Source: Oscillospiraceae bacterium
GTDB lineage: Bacteria; Bacillota; Clostridia; Oscillospirales; SIG627
Length of the DNA stretch: 64,000 nt
Reading direction: 5' to 3'
Assembly (NCBI GenBank): GCA_015064635.1
Contig: SVRV01000006.1
Location: 31,494-95,493 of the forward strand
Of the stretch, positions 42,083 through 50,197 are shown piece after piece. A program made the translations under genes and the position numbers. Below the pieces are notes generated by a model. That model made no database searches and was not told the DNA's origin. It saw nothing but the letters and a program-made list of their open reading frames with translations. Each line of letters starts with the position of its first letter. Position 1 is the stretch's first letter.

Positions 42083-44347
42083 TTACAGTTTATTTCTTTG
42101 AATTTTGCCGCTTATTGTCTTGGGAAGCTCATCACGGAACACTACAATTCTGGGATACTTGTAAGGAGCTGTGTGTTTTTTTACATAATCTTGGATTTCT
42201 TTCTTGAGCTCTTCTGTGGGCTCGGTTCCCTTGACAAGTACGATACTTGCCTTAACAACCTGACCTCTTACCTCGTCGGGAGCGGCAGATACACCGCATT
42301 CAAGAACGTAGGGAAGCTCCATGATTACACTTTCTATTTCAAACGGACCGATACGGTAGCCGGATGACTTGATAACGTCGTCTGTTCTGCCCACATACCA
42401 GAAGAATCCGTCCTCATCGCGCCATGCAACATCTCCTGTATGATAATAGCCGTCGTGAAGAACTTCGTCTGTCTTTTCTTGGTTTCCGTAATATCCAAGG
42501 AAGAGACCGCAAGGAACCTTATCACTTACCTTAACACAGATTTCACCGTTTTCACCGTTAGGTACGGGATTTCCGTCGGGGTCGAGAATCTGTACGTCAT
42601 AAAGCGGAACGGGACGTCCCATTGAGCCTACCTTGTGATCCTGACCTACAAGGTTTGCGATAGCAAGAGTGAGCTCGGTCTGACCAAAGCCTTCCATTAT
42701 CTGAAGACCTGTGAGCTTTTCAAATTGATAGTATACCTCGGGATTAAGCGCTTCACCTGCAGTTGTCATATGCTTAACTGATGAGAGATCATATTTTGAG
42801 ATATCCTCTTTTATCATCATACGAAGCATTGTGGGAGGTGCACAGAAGGTCTTGATTCCGTATTTTGCAAACATTGGAAGAATTTCCGATGCATCAAATT
42901 TGTCGAAATCGTATGTGAATACCGCGCCCTCGCACAGCCATTGACCGTAGAGCTTACCCCAGAGAGCCTTACCCCAACCGGTATCGGATATGGTGAAATG
43001 AAGTCCGTCGGGCTCTACCATATGCCAATATTTTGCTGTGGGGTAGTGACCGAGTGCATATTTGTAGGAATGAGCCGCTATCTTGGGATATCCTGTTGTG
43101 CCCGATGTAAAGAACATGAGCATCATATCGTTACCGCAAGCGGTTTCTTCTGTTCTGTAGTAGTGAGTTGAGAAGAGAGCGTATTCTTCGTCAAAGTCGT
43201 GCCAACCGTCACGCTTACCGCCCACAAGTATTTTTGTCTTGAGAGTGGGACTTGAGCTTTGTGCAAGGTCAACCTGCTCTGCTATCTGTCCGTCTGCACT
43301 GCAAACAATCGCCGAAACTCCTGCGGCATTGAAACGGTAATCGAAATCATGTGCCACAAGAAGATTTGTTGCGGGAATAGCAACCGCTCCGAGCTTATGA
43401 AGCGCAAGTATCGAGAACCAGAACTGATAATGACGCTTGAGCACCAGCATTACTCTGTCGCCCTTCTTGATGCCGAGGGATTTAAAGTAGTTTGCCGCCT
43501 GCGCTGAATGACGCTTCATATCGTTGAAGGTGAACTTTCTTTCAACCTTATTCTTGTCAATGTGAATCATTGCAAGCTTTGCGGGGTCTTTCTTTGCGAT
43601 GGCATCAACTACATCAAAAGCAAAATTGAATTTATCTTCGTTTTCAAAATCAATGGAAACAAGCGACCCGTTTTCGTCTTCAACACATTTGATGAACTTC
43701 TCACTTACCAAGCCTGCCTTTGCAGTGGAGGCAGTGATGGTCTTTCTTACGGTGGTTTCCTCTGTTGCCTCGCCCGGAAGTACCACAGCTACGAAGAGAC
43801 ATTCCTTACCGTCAACAGCAATCATACCGTGAGGCTCTGAGCTGTTGTAATAGATACTGTCGCCCTCACTGAGATATTCAATGTTGTCGCCAACCTGAAT
43901 TTTAAGTCTGCCGCTTACAACGTAATCGAATTCCTGACCTGAGTGAGTTGTAAGATTTATAGGCTTGTCCTGAAGCTCTGCATCATATTCATATTTTACC
44001 CAATAGGGCTCAGCAATTTTGTCCTTGAACTTGGGCGCAAGACTTTGAATCTGGATTCCGTTTTCTTTGGCTGTGTCCTGACCTTCTCCCTTACGTGTAA
44101 TTGTATAAGAACGGAGGTTTGCACTCTTTCCCTCGAGAATATCTGTTATTTCTATATCAAATACCAATGAGCACTTATGTATGAAAGAGAAGGGGAAATC
44201 TGCATTTCCTGCTTCATATTCGAGATAATTTTCGACAGAAACTTCTGTCTTTTCTGCCATTTCTTCAATGCTGATTCCTTCTATTTCACGCATTTCACGA
44301 ATTCGGCGCGCTACCTCCAGAAGTTTTGTTTTTGAAGTTGTTGACAT
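42083..44347 (-). CDS. XRE-cupin-acyl-CoA ligase fusion, Ile T-box controlled
   Basis: A 754-residue paralogue of the downstream ligase. AAGGAGG sets ATG at 44347; the ORF-track start at 44386 lies in the T-box terminator. The order is the same: XRE helix-turn-helix at about 5-75 (IREMREIEGISIEEMAEKTEVSVENYLEYEAG), cupin at about 115-195 (THSGQEFDYVVSGRLKIQVG, YYNSSEPHGMIAV), and AMP-forming ligase at about 215-754 (MFFTSGTTGYPK, YHTGDVAWRDEDGFFWYVGRTDDVIKSSGYRIGPFEIE, PKTISGKIQRNK). The C-terminal 100 residues are nearly identical to the paralogue, hinting at gene conversion; the cupin and the ligase core differ more. The leader suggests 2-methylbutyrate as substrate (isoleucine precursor), which is inference. 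Confidence 0.9.
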   Translation of the reverse strand: MSTTSKTKLLEVARRIREMREIEGISIEEMAEKTEVSVENYLEYEAGNADFPFSFIHKCSLVFDIEITDILEGKSANLRSYTITRKGEGQDTAKENGIQIQSLAPKFKDKIAEPYWVKYEYDAELQDKPINLTTHSGQEFDYVVSGRLKIQVGDNIEYLSEGDSIYYNSSEPHGMIAVDGKECLFVAVVLPGEATEETTVRKTITASTAKAGLVSEKFIKCVEDENGSLVSIDFENEDKFNFAFDVVDAIAKKDPAKLAMIHIDKNKVERKFTFNDMKRHSAQAANYFKSLGIKKGDRVMLVLKRHYQFWFSILALHKLGAVAIPATNLLVAHDFDYRFNAAGVSAIVCSADGQIAEQVDLAQSSSPTLKTKILVGGKRDGWHDFDEEYALFSTHYYRTEETACGNDMMLMFFTSGTTGYPKIAAHSYKYALGHYPTAKYWHMVEPDGLHFTISDTGWGKALWGKLYGQWLCEGAVFTYDFDKFDASEILPMFAKYGIKTFCAPPTMLRMMIKEDISKYDLSSVKHMTTAGEALNPEVYYQFEKLTGLQIMEGFGQTELTLAIANLVGQDHKVGSMGRPVPLYDVQILDPDGNPVPNGENGEICVKVSDKVPCGLFLGYYGNQEKTDEVLHDGYYHTGDVAWRDEDGFFWYVGRTDDVIKSSGYRIGPFEIESVIMELPYVLECGVSAAPDEVRGQVVKASIVLVKGTEPTEELKKEIQDYVKKHTAPYKYPRIVVFRDELPKTISGKIQRNKL

Positions 44348-44373
44348 TTTCTGTTCCTCCTTAGAAAAATATA

Positions 44374-44642
44374 AAACCCGTCTCAAAGATTTTTCTTTGA
44401 GACGGGTGAAATTAACTCATCCGCGGTACCACTCAAATTGCAGGAGACCTGCCACTCTTGGAATCAATCAATTCCTATGCATTTACGCAGCAATCACGGG
44501 AACACTTACTTGAGAACTTTCAGCATTCCGGCTCGGAAGTGATAGGATACTTTGTCGATTAGTTACTGACTCGCACCAAACGTCAGCTCTCTGGAAACAA
44601 CCTTCAAAACCGTCTTCGTCACAGCCTTTAAATATTTCGGTG
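44374..44642 (-). promoter_or_regulatory. T-box leader, specifier read as ATC (Ile)
   Basis: On the minus strand it contains TGAGTGGTACCGCGG (about 44421-44435), the same stem II/III block as the first leader, and a terminator ACCCGTCTCAAAG / CTTTGAGACGGGT followed by TTTT (44376-44408). Stem I closes with GGCT..GACGAAG / CTTCCGAGCC, and the triplet inside CTTC is ATC (44543-44541) followed by A, so isoleucine is inferred. It aligns position for position with the GTA of the other leader. Specifier reading was not confirmed by folding. Confidence 0.85.
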
Positions 44643-44647
44643 AATAC

Positions 44648-44676
44648 ACTATATCACTGTTTTTTGATTTTGTCAA
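44648..44676 (-). promoter_or_regulatory. Promoter of the Ile T-box ligase
   Basis: On the minus strand TTGACA (44676-44671), a 17-nt spacer and TATAGT (44653-44648). Confidence 0.8.
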
Positions 44677-44693
44677 TAGTTTTTTTGAAAAAA

Positions 44694-46535
44694 TTATTTA
44701 ATTTTTAACCATGCGGCACAACGGGATTCCTCTGACCAGGTTTTTCCTGCTGATGCGTAGTCGATGAGACGTACCTTTTTACCGTTTACATCGTTGAATT
44801 CAAGGCACAGCTTGGCATCACGTATTTCGGGACAGTACACCTTCACGGCACTGTCACATACAAGGTCAATTACACTGTCCGGATCGGTGATTCTCTTGTC
44901 AGCCGAAAGAACTATAGGACCGTAGGTGTAGGCTGCAAAGATATCAGCGTTCACTGCGCTCTCGGGAGGAAGAATACGTTTAACTTTCATCGGAAGGTCA
45001 AGCACTATGATATCTCCCGATTTCCAATGTCGGCTGAGTGTCACATATCCCTTGTGGCAAGGAGTTGTTTCTCCGTTTATTGTAACACTCGCTTTATCAC
45101 ACCATGCGGGAATTCTGAGGCTTATGTCGAATGCTTTTTCTGCCGTGTCAAGAGTTATCGTAACACTTCCGTCGTAGGGGTATTCGGTGTCAAGTGTCAG
45201 TTTTACACCGTTAATTTCGGTAACACACTTTTCGTAATAATTTATAACAATACCGTTTGCGGAATTCATAATGGCGATTTCGGGTATAACCCCTGCACCC
45301 GCACCTCCGATACAAGCACAACAGCCGTAAAATGTTCCGTCGGGGAAATAGTTAAATCCGCCTGTGGCACGACCTCTTGTGTCGGATACCAATGGGGAAT
45401 AAGAGTCAAACGGCATCACCTGAGGTAAAATATTCCTTCTGCCTTCTTTATGGTATTGAATCGACGGAACTCTATTGGTATTAAATGAACCTAAATAAGC
45501 ATTATAGAAGGATTGCTCTATATGGTCTGCATAGCTTGAATCACCCGAAAGCTCCAGTACTGCCGCCGCAAATTTCATCCAGGTTACCGTAACACAGGTC
45601 TCCTGAATAACACCCGTGTAGTCTGTCTGTGTCTGTCTTACGGCGGTATGGTCGAAAAGCTCGTGAGTACATCCGCTGCAACCAATGATACTGATTTCAC
45701 CGTTGATAATTCTTTTTCCGAAGTTAAGAACGGCTGTTTTGTATTTTTCAATACCGGTAACATAGTAGAACTGCAGAAGTCCTTCAAAGCATGACATCAT
45801 TTCATAAGCCTTTACAACGGGATACTCGTGAGGTGATACCTTGTCTTCATATGCCAATTCAATGATATTTGCCGACTGTATAAAGCCCGTTGAAATAATA
45901 TATTCCGCAAATTCAAAATATTTTTTATTTCCTGTGAGCTTGTACAGTCTTACAATAGGCTCAAGGATAGAGCAGGAATTGAGACCTTCCCAGTTTGCGG
46001 TGCATTCACGTATGTCAAGCTTACCCGGGCCTACATGCTCTATTATGTAATCTGCCTGACGGCACATTGATTTAGTCATATCACGTGCGAGTTCTTCATC
46101 ACGGCATATTTCCATGAAATACATCATTCCGAGCATTACATATTTTCTGCCCCATAAGTCCCAACGTGTAAATTCTTCTTCCACGGAATAACCCGAAATT
46201 CTGCCGTGCTCATCTTCTGTGGTAATTATATCGCGTACTGCATTTTCGAGAATTTTATACATTCCGTCATCATTGGTATATTTTACTACCATAGACGAGC
46301 CGCGCATCATTTTGCCCCAGTATTCGCTTCTCCAGCTTACCCAGGGGTCACCACAGCCGTCCTTATGCCAACGGAAAACATTTACGAATCTCTGCCAAAG
46401 TCCTACATCACATATCTGATTTCTTTCGATAAAGCTTACGGCTTCCGAAAGCTCACCCTCAAGCTTTATTTTAAGGTCATTGTCCCTTGTGAGTACGTGG
46501 ACGTCGTTTATTTCGTTTATAACGTTTTTTATCAT
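44694..46535 (-). CDS. GH127-like (DUF1680) beta-L-arabinofuranosidase
   Basis: A 613-residue protein without signal peptide. The N-terminal two thirds are an (alpha/alpha)6-barrel (GLWQRFVNVFRWHKDG, WDLWGRKYVMLGMMYFMEICRD, YYVTGIEKYKTAVLNFGKRI). The last 180 residues are beta-sandwich (LRIPAWCDKASVTINGE, AAYTYGPIVLSADKR). In GH127 a Cys nucleophile is held on zinc by a Glu and further cysteines. Here E312-x-C314 and the cluster C405-C406-A-C408 (GCCACIGG) fit that plan, although the cysteine order differs slightly from the archetype. Expected role: removing L-arabinofuranose or a related sugar from imported oligosaccharides. It is divergent from an AraC regulator. Confidence 0.82.
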   Translation of the reverse strand: MIKNVINEINDVHVLTRDNDLKIKLEGELSEAVSFIERNQICDVGLWQRFVNVFRWHKDGCGDPWVSWRSEYWGKMMRGSSMVVKYTNDDGMYKILENAVRDIITTEDEHGRISGYSVEEEFTRWDLWGRKYVMLGMMYFMEICRDEELARDMTKSMCRQADYIIEHVGPGKLDIRECTANWEGLNSCSILEPIVRLYKLTGNKKYFEFAEYIISTGFIQSANIIELAYEDKVSPHEYPVVKAYEMMSCFEGLLQFYYVTGIEKYKTAVLNFGKRIINGEISIIGCSGCTHELFDHTAVRQTQTDYTGVIQETCVTVTWMKFAAAVLELSGDSSYADHIEQSFYNAYLGSFNTNRVPSIQYHKEGRRNILPQVMPFDSYSPLVSDTRGRATGGFNYFPDGTFYGCCACIGGAGAGVIPEIAIMNSANGIVINYYEKCVTEINGVKLTLDTEYPYDGSVTITLDTAEKAFDISLRIPAWCDKASVTINGETTPCHKGYVTLSRHWKSGDIIVLDLPMKVKRILPPESAVNADIFAAYTYGPIVLSADKRITDPDSVIDLVCDSAVKVYCPEIRDAKLCLEFNDVNGKKVRLIDYASAGKTWSEESRCAAWLKIK

Positions 46536-46577
46536 ATAAAATCCACTCCCTTCACCGATAATAGTAACAAAAACGGC

Positions 46578-46606
46578 TTTATATGTCTATTGCATTACAG
46601 ATACAA
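46578..46606 (-). promoter_or_regulatory. Promoter of the GH127-like gene
   Basis: On the minus strand TTGTAT (46606-46601), a 17-nt spacer and TATAAA (46583-46578). The weak -35 fits activator dependence. Confidence 0.55.
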
Positions 46607-46617
46607 AATATTGCATT
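46588..46617. promoter_or_regulatory. Candidate AraC operator (direct repeat)
   Basis: TATTGCATT occurs at 46588-46596 and 46609-46617, exactly 21 bp apart (two helical turns), either side of the GH127 -35 box. Two same-facing half-sites are how AraC-family dimers bind. The adjacent AraC gene is the obvious candidate. Confidence 0.5.
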
Positions 46618-46638
46618 TTCGATTTTTTTAATGCGGGG

Positions 46639-46667
46639 TTGATTTTTTTCGGAAACAGTAGTATATT
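46639..46667 (+). promoter_or_regulatory. Promoter of the first araC-family gene
   Basis: TTGATT (46639-46644), a 17-nt spacer and TATATT (46662-46667). Its position puts transcription start near 46674, which excludes the ORF-track ATG at 46670. Confidence 0.55.
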
Positions 46668-46687
46668 ATATGCGGGAGTTGATGATT

Positions 46688-47566
46688 TTGAAAAGAGAAA
46701 ACGTTAATATAATATACGAAAGAGTACGCGCCCTTGAAAAGAATTTTTACTGGGTCACCCTTTATCCTATGCCCGTCAGCGAGTTCAAGGTCCTTCACTA
46801 TCACGAGGCGTTTGAGCTTGGCGTCTGCCTCAGCGGTAGCGGTAAATGTATGACAGACAGCGATGAGATGCCCTTTTCCGCAGGCGACGTACAGCTTATA
46901 TTGCCCTTTCAGCCCCATTACAATATCACGGACAGGGAGGGGGCGGTGTGGATTTTTATCACCGTCGACCTTCTGAAAATGTCATCTCCTCACTTGAATA
47001 TAGACGTAGCGTACTTTGCCGAGATTGCACGTAAAATCGATATAAGCGGAGTCTTTACAAAGGAGGGCAACCCCGAAATCCACCGCCTTATAACCGATAT
47101 AGCTCGGATTTTTCAAGGTGAAGCAAGGGAAAATATTGCACTTTCGGATATTCTCACCTTGAAATTTACAGAATTGCTCATACTCCTCTCACACAACAAA
47201 GCCCACTCGGTTGACAGCTACGGCGGACAGAAAAAGGACCGTAGCGTACTACCCGCAATGAATTACGTTTCCACCTCTCTCGACAACGGCAGACGCCCCA
47301 CGGTAGCGGGAATGGCGGAGGCTTGCTTTATGAGTGAGTCCTATTTCAGAAAGCTTTTCAAGGCTTCAACGGGAGAGTCACCCAAAAGCTATATTCTTCG
47401 TATACAAACAGGTGCGGCGGCTACAATGCTGGCGTCAACAAACCTTTCCACCTCGGAAATTTACACACGTTGCGGCTTTGAGGATTATTCCACCTTCTAC
47501 CGAAGCTTTTTACAGGTGTATCAAGCCTCACCCGCCGAATACAGAAAAAAATGCAGGCAGGACTAA
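46688..47566 (+). CDS. AraC-family regulator with cupin domain
   Basis: A protein of about 292 residues. Three starts are possible. ATG 46670 has no Shine-Dalgarno and lies upstream of the likely transcript. ATG 46682 is 3 nt from GGGAG. TTG 46688 is 9 nt from it and is chosen here, though 46682 is not excluded. Residues about 20-100 are a cupin sugar-sensing domain (FKVLHYHEAFELGVCLSGSGKCMTDSDEMPFSAGDVQLILPFQPHYN). The C-terminus has the two AraC helix-turn-helices (TVAGMAEACFMSESYFRKLFKASTGESPKSYILRIQTGAAATML and STSEIYTRCGFEDYSTFYRSFLQVYQASPAEYR). Divergent from the GH127-like gene, which it probably activates; it ends against the convergent 864-residue hydrolase gene. Confidence 0.88.
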   Translation: MKRENVNIIYERVRALEKNFYWVTLYPMPVSEFKVLHYHEAFELGVCLSGSGKCMTDSDEMPFSAGDVQLILPFQPHYNITDREGAVWIFITVDLLKMSSPHLNIDVAYFAEIARKIDISGVFTKEGNPEIHRLITDIARIFQGEARENIALSDILTLKFTELLILLSHNKAHSVDSYGGQKKDRSVLPAMNYVSTSLDNGRRPTVAGMAEACFMSESYFRKLFKASTGESPKSYILRIQTGAAATMLASTNLSTSEIYTRCGFEDYSTFYRSFLQVYQASPAEYRKKCRQD

Positions 47567-47588
47567 AATGTCCTGCCTGAAACTTTAT
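47554..47588. terminator. Bidirectional terminator overlapping the araC stop
   Basis: CAGGCAGGAC / GTCCTGCCTG, a 10-bp stem with the TAA stop in its 6-nt loop. It lies between the convergent AraC and hydrolase genes. Confidence 0.8.
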
Positions 47589-50179
47589 TTGATAGTCTTG
47601 CCTTTAAATCCAAAGGTTACATATGCACCGGGGATAAGTCTGTTAAGCGAACGTCCTGTAAGCTTAGCCTTGAAATTGCCCTTGGGGACTGTTAACTCTC
47701 CACTGAACCATACAGGCTTTTCGTTGCCGTGACGGTCGATGACAACCGCTTTTTCCCCGTCAAATTCAATGAATTCGGCACTGGGAACTTCGCATTCGAA
47801 CATAATGCTCTGTCCGTTTACTTCAACGGTGGGATTTTTGATAACGTCGTATACTGCGGGAACAGCGTATATATCAGAGATAACAACTCCTTCGGTATCG
47901 CCTGCAAGCTGAAGACCGACGGTGTGTGTTTCCTTTGCCACATATCCGTTTGCGTATATGAGTCTCCAATGCTCATTTGCGTTGAGGTTCAGCTCATCTC
48001 TTTCAATGGAGTTGTCCTCAACCATTATAAACTCTCTCCAGCCTTCGAAATTTGTGTCGATTATATATTTTGCAACACCGCCCTCACCGCTGGCTCTGCC
48101 CCACATTCTTATGATAATATGACCGTTCTTGCCGTTACCCTTTACTCTGACATATCTTCCTTCATATTCCGAAAGGTCAAGAGGAGTTTCGTACTTTGTT
48201 TCGCACTCAACAAGTTCTTTACCTGTCTTTTCGTTTCCTGCGAGAAGGAAGAAGCGCTCTTCTTTATCCGCACCCATTGCCATTTCAATTCTGATGAAAG
48301 GCTTCTGCTTTGAGAAGGGATTGGTGAAGGTTGCGGTGTTCATAGCCTCATCCGACATATTACGGATTCGCTTACCGCAGTAGTTTCTTTCCTGAAGCCA
48401 GAATTTACCTTTTTCCTCTGTGAGTGCATATTCACAGTTATTTGTGTCGATTTTTGCAAGATATTCGGGTGAAAAATAGTCACTCTTTCTCAAGTCATCA
48501 TATTCTTTATAAATAGCAAGATTTCTGCGCATACCCGCAACTCTGTCAAAATCGGTGGTTGTTCTTGACTGGAACGCTGTACTGAAGTTATTGACAAGTG
48601 CAATGGTACCCATGTGATCCATCACATCTCTGTGCTGATAGCGTGTTACCGTGTTGTTGCCTGCATCACTGTAATAGTTGTACCAGCCAAGAGTGCAGGC
48701 TGCATATCTGTCAAGGAATTGACGGTTTGATTTCTCGTGGGATTTGTTGAACTGCTTATATCCCACTGTACATGAATCCCATGCACCAAGTCTTCCTCGT
48801 CCTGCCCAGAATGCGGGATTCATGAACGAAAACTCGATAATAGGAGGCTTTTCGCAGTACTGAAGAATTTCCTTAATGAATGCCGCAGCGTAGTAAACGT
48901 GCTCTTCACGGATATCAATGTTCTTCCATACACCGTCAAGGGCATCAAGATATATCATTTCAAAGCCGCCCTTGTTGTAACGTTCAGCGGTATTCCTTGC
49001 TATCTGGTAGTATAGGTTCGAACCAAGCTCGGGAGCAAGTCCGTTGTAATAGCCTTCAATGTGCTTTACCACAGCGCCCTTCTTGTGGGCTACAGCCTTT
49101 GTGCCCGCCGCACCTCTTTGTACTACCTTGAATCCGTTATCTGTGTTATTAAATCGAATAATCTCTTCGTCAATGAGAATAAAGGGTGAGCTCTTTGAGA
49201 AGAAGGTGTAACCCACCGTTACAACATTGCTGGGTTCGTCTGTATTGATGAGTGTACATTCCGCATCAATATCTTCGGTAAGAGTCAGTGTGTGCATTAT
49301 ACGAAGATCTTTTTGATATTCGGGCTTTGAAAGAATTGTGTCACAACCGTAGTCCACATAGAATGAGTATGTATGGAGTGAAACGCTGATACCTTTTTCC
49401 GCAAGGGGATCACCTACATACTTTCTGAACTCTGCATCGTCTTCATATCCCATGTATTTCATATCACCTTGACGGAAGGTGTTATATCCCTGATGAATAT
49501 CAAGCTGGTCTATTCCTATTGCAGCATACTTGTCAAGATTCTGAGCCATAGCATCTCGACGAGTATTTGTAGCAATCATGTAATTGCTGTAATTTATTTT
49601 ATTTTCCTGGGCAAACACGCCTCCGAGAGGGTTGAAAATACCTTTTGTCCTATCTATTTGTAAGCATATTTCCTTGAGCAGGTCACGGTGAAGGTCAAGA
49701 GGTGCAATAAGAAGTGCACACTTTGCACCTTCGTCACCAAGACGGCGTGTTGTATAGCAAAGAGTCTCACAGCTCTTTCCGTCGGGATAGAAATTGGGAA
49801 TTGAGCCTACTGTCATTGCAACATTTACCGCAACAGGCTCGGTGTATTTTGCATGTCCCACATAAACCTTGTATATCGGCTCGCAGAGTGCCGAAACGAT
49901 TTCAAGGAAGAAATAGTCATCGCCTTCGACCTTTACATCGAATGAGCCAAGGTCATTTTTAACTGTGATTACGTTTCCTTTAAGCGTCAGCGAGTCGGGG
50001 AAGGATTCATCTGTTGTATCTTTGAAAAAGGAGAAGAAATGAACCTTTTCATCGGATACTATCTCCTTATTTTCGGGAAGATACTTTACGCTTGTAACTA
50101 TGGAATCTTTTTTTGAAATTGTAATTACTGCATACTTGCTTTCAAGAATAATTTCGCTTTTTGTTTCTCTGATTGCCAT
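47585..50179 (-). CDS. Large hydrolase-like protein of unrecognised family
   Basis: An 864-residue protein that I do not recognise. Residues 1-190 look like a beta-sandwich (SEIILESKYAVITISKKDSIVTSVKYLPENKEIVSDEK). Residues about 190-560 look like a TIM barrel: DKYAAIGIDQLDIHQGYNTFRQGDMKYMGY, GISVSLHTYSFYVDYG, a small insert at about 290-375, then FEMIYLDALDGVW, PPIIEFSFMN and WYNYYSDAGNN. The C-terminal 250 residues are a carbohydrate-binding-like sandwich (YVRVKGNGKNGHIIIRMWGRASGEGG). Acidic residues after barrel strands (YLDALDG, IEFSF) are candidates for the catalytic pair. There is no signal peptide. It lies between an AraC regulator and a DUF4838 gene, starting 18 nt after the latter's stop, so it is probably a glycoside hydrolase or lyase acting on the same substrate. 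Confidence 0.6.
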   Translation of the reverse strand: MAIRETKSEIILESKYAVITISKKDSIVTSVKYLPENKEIVSDEKVHFFSFFKDTTDESFPDSLTLKGNVITVKNDLGSFDVKVEGDDYFFLEIVSALCEPIYKVYVGHAKYTEPVAVNVAMTVGSIPNFYPDGKSCETLCYTTRRLGDEGAKCALLIAPLDLHRDLLKEICLQIDRTKGIFNPLGGVFAQENKINYSNYMIATNTRRDAMAQNLDKYAAIGIDQLDIHQGYNTFRQGDMKYMGYEDDAEFRKYVGDPLAEKGISVSLHTYSFYVDYGCDTILSKPEYQKDLRIMHTLTLTEDIDAECTLINTDEPSNVVTVGYTFFSKSSPFILIDEEIIRFNNTDNGFKVVQRGAAGTKAVAHKKGAVVKHIEGYYNGLAPELGSNLYYQIARNTAERYNKGGFEMIYLDALDGVWKNIDIREEHVYYAAAFIKEILQYCEKPPIIEFSFMNPAFWAGRGRLGAWDSCTVGYKQFNKSHEKSNRQFLDRYAACTLGWYNYYSDAGNNTVTRYQHRDVMDHMGTIALVNNFSTAFQSRTTTDFDRVAGMRRNLAIYKEYDDLRKSDYFSPEYLAKIDTNNCEYALTEEKGKFWLQERNYCGKRIRNMSDEAMNTATFTNPFSKQKPFIRIEMAMGADKEERFFLLAGNEKTGKELVECETKYETPLDLSEYEGRYVRVKGNGKNGHIIIRMWGRASGEGGVAKYIIDTNFEGWREFIMVEDNSIERDELNLNANEHWRLIYANGYVAKETHTVGLQLAGDTEGVVISDIYAVPAVYDVIKNPTVEVNGQSIMFECEVPSAEFIEFDGEKAVVIDRHGNEKPVWFSGELTVPKGNFKAKLTGRSLNRLIPGAYVTFGFKGKTIK

Positions 50180-50197
50180 TTTCAGTCACCTCGTTTT

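Noticed and set aside
41223-42101. 292-codon plus-strand ORF opposite the Val-type ligase and T-box
   Set aside because: It is antisense to the ligase N-terminus and the T-box leader, has Cys/Ser-rich shadow composition and no ribosome site.
47729-48313. 194-codon plus-strand ORF opposite the 864-residue gene
   Set aside because: Antisense shadow with Cys/Phe-rich composition and no ribosome site; the minus frame is far longer and coupled to its neighbour.
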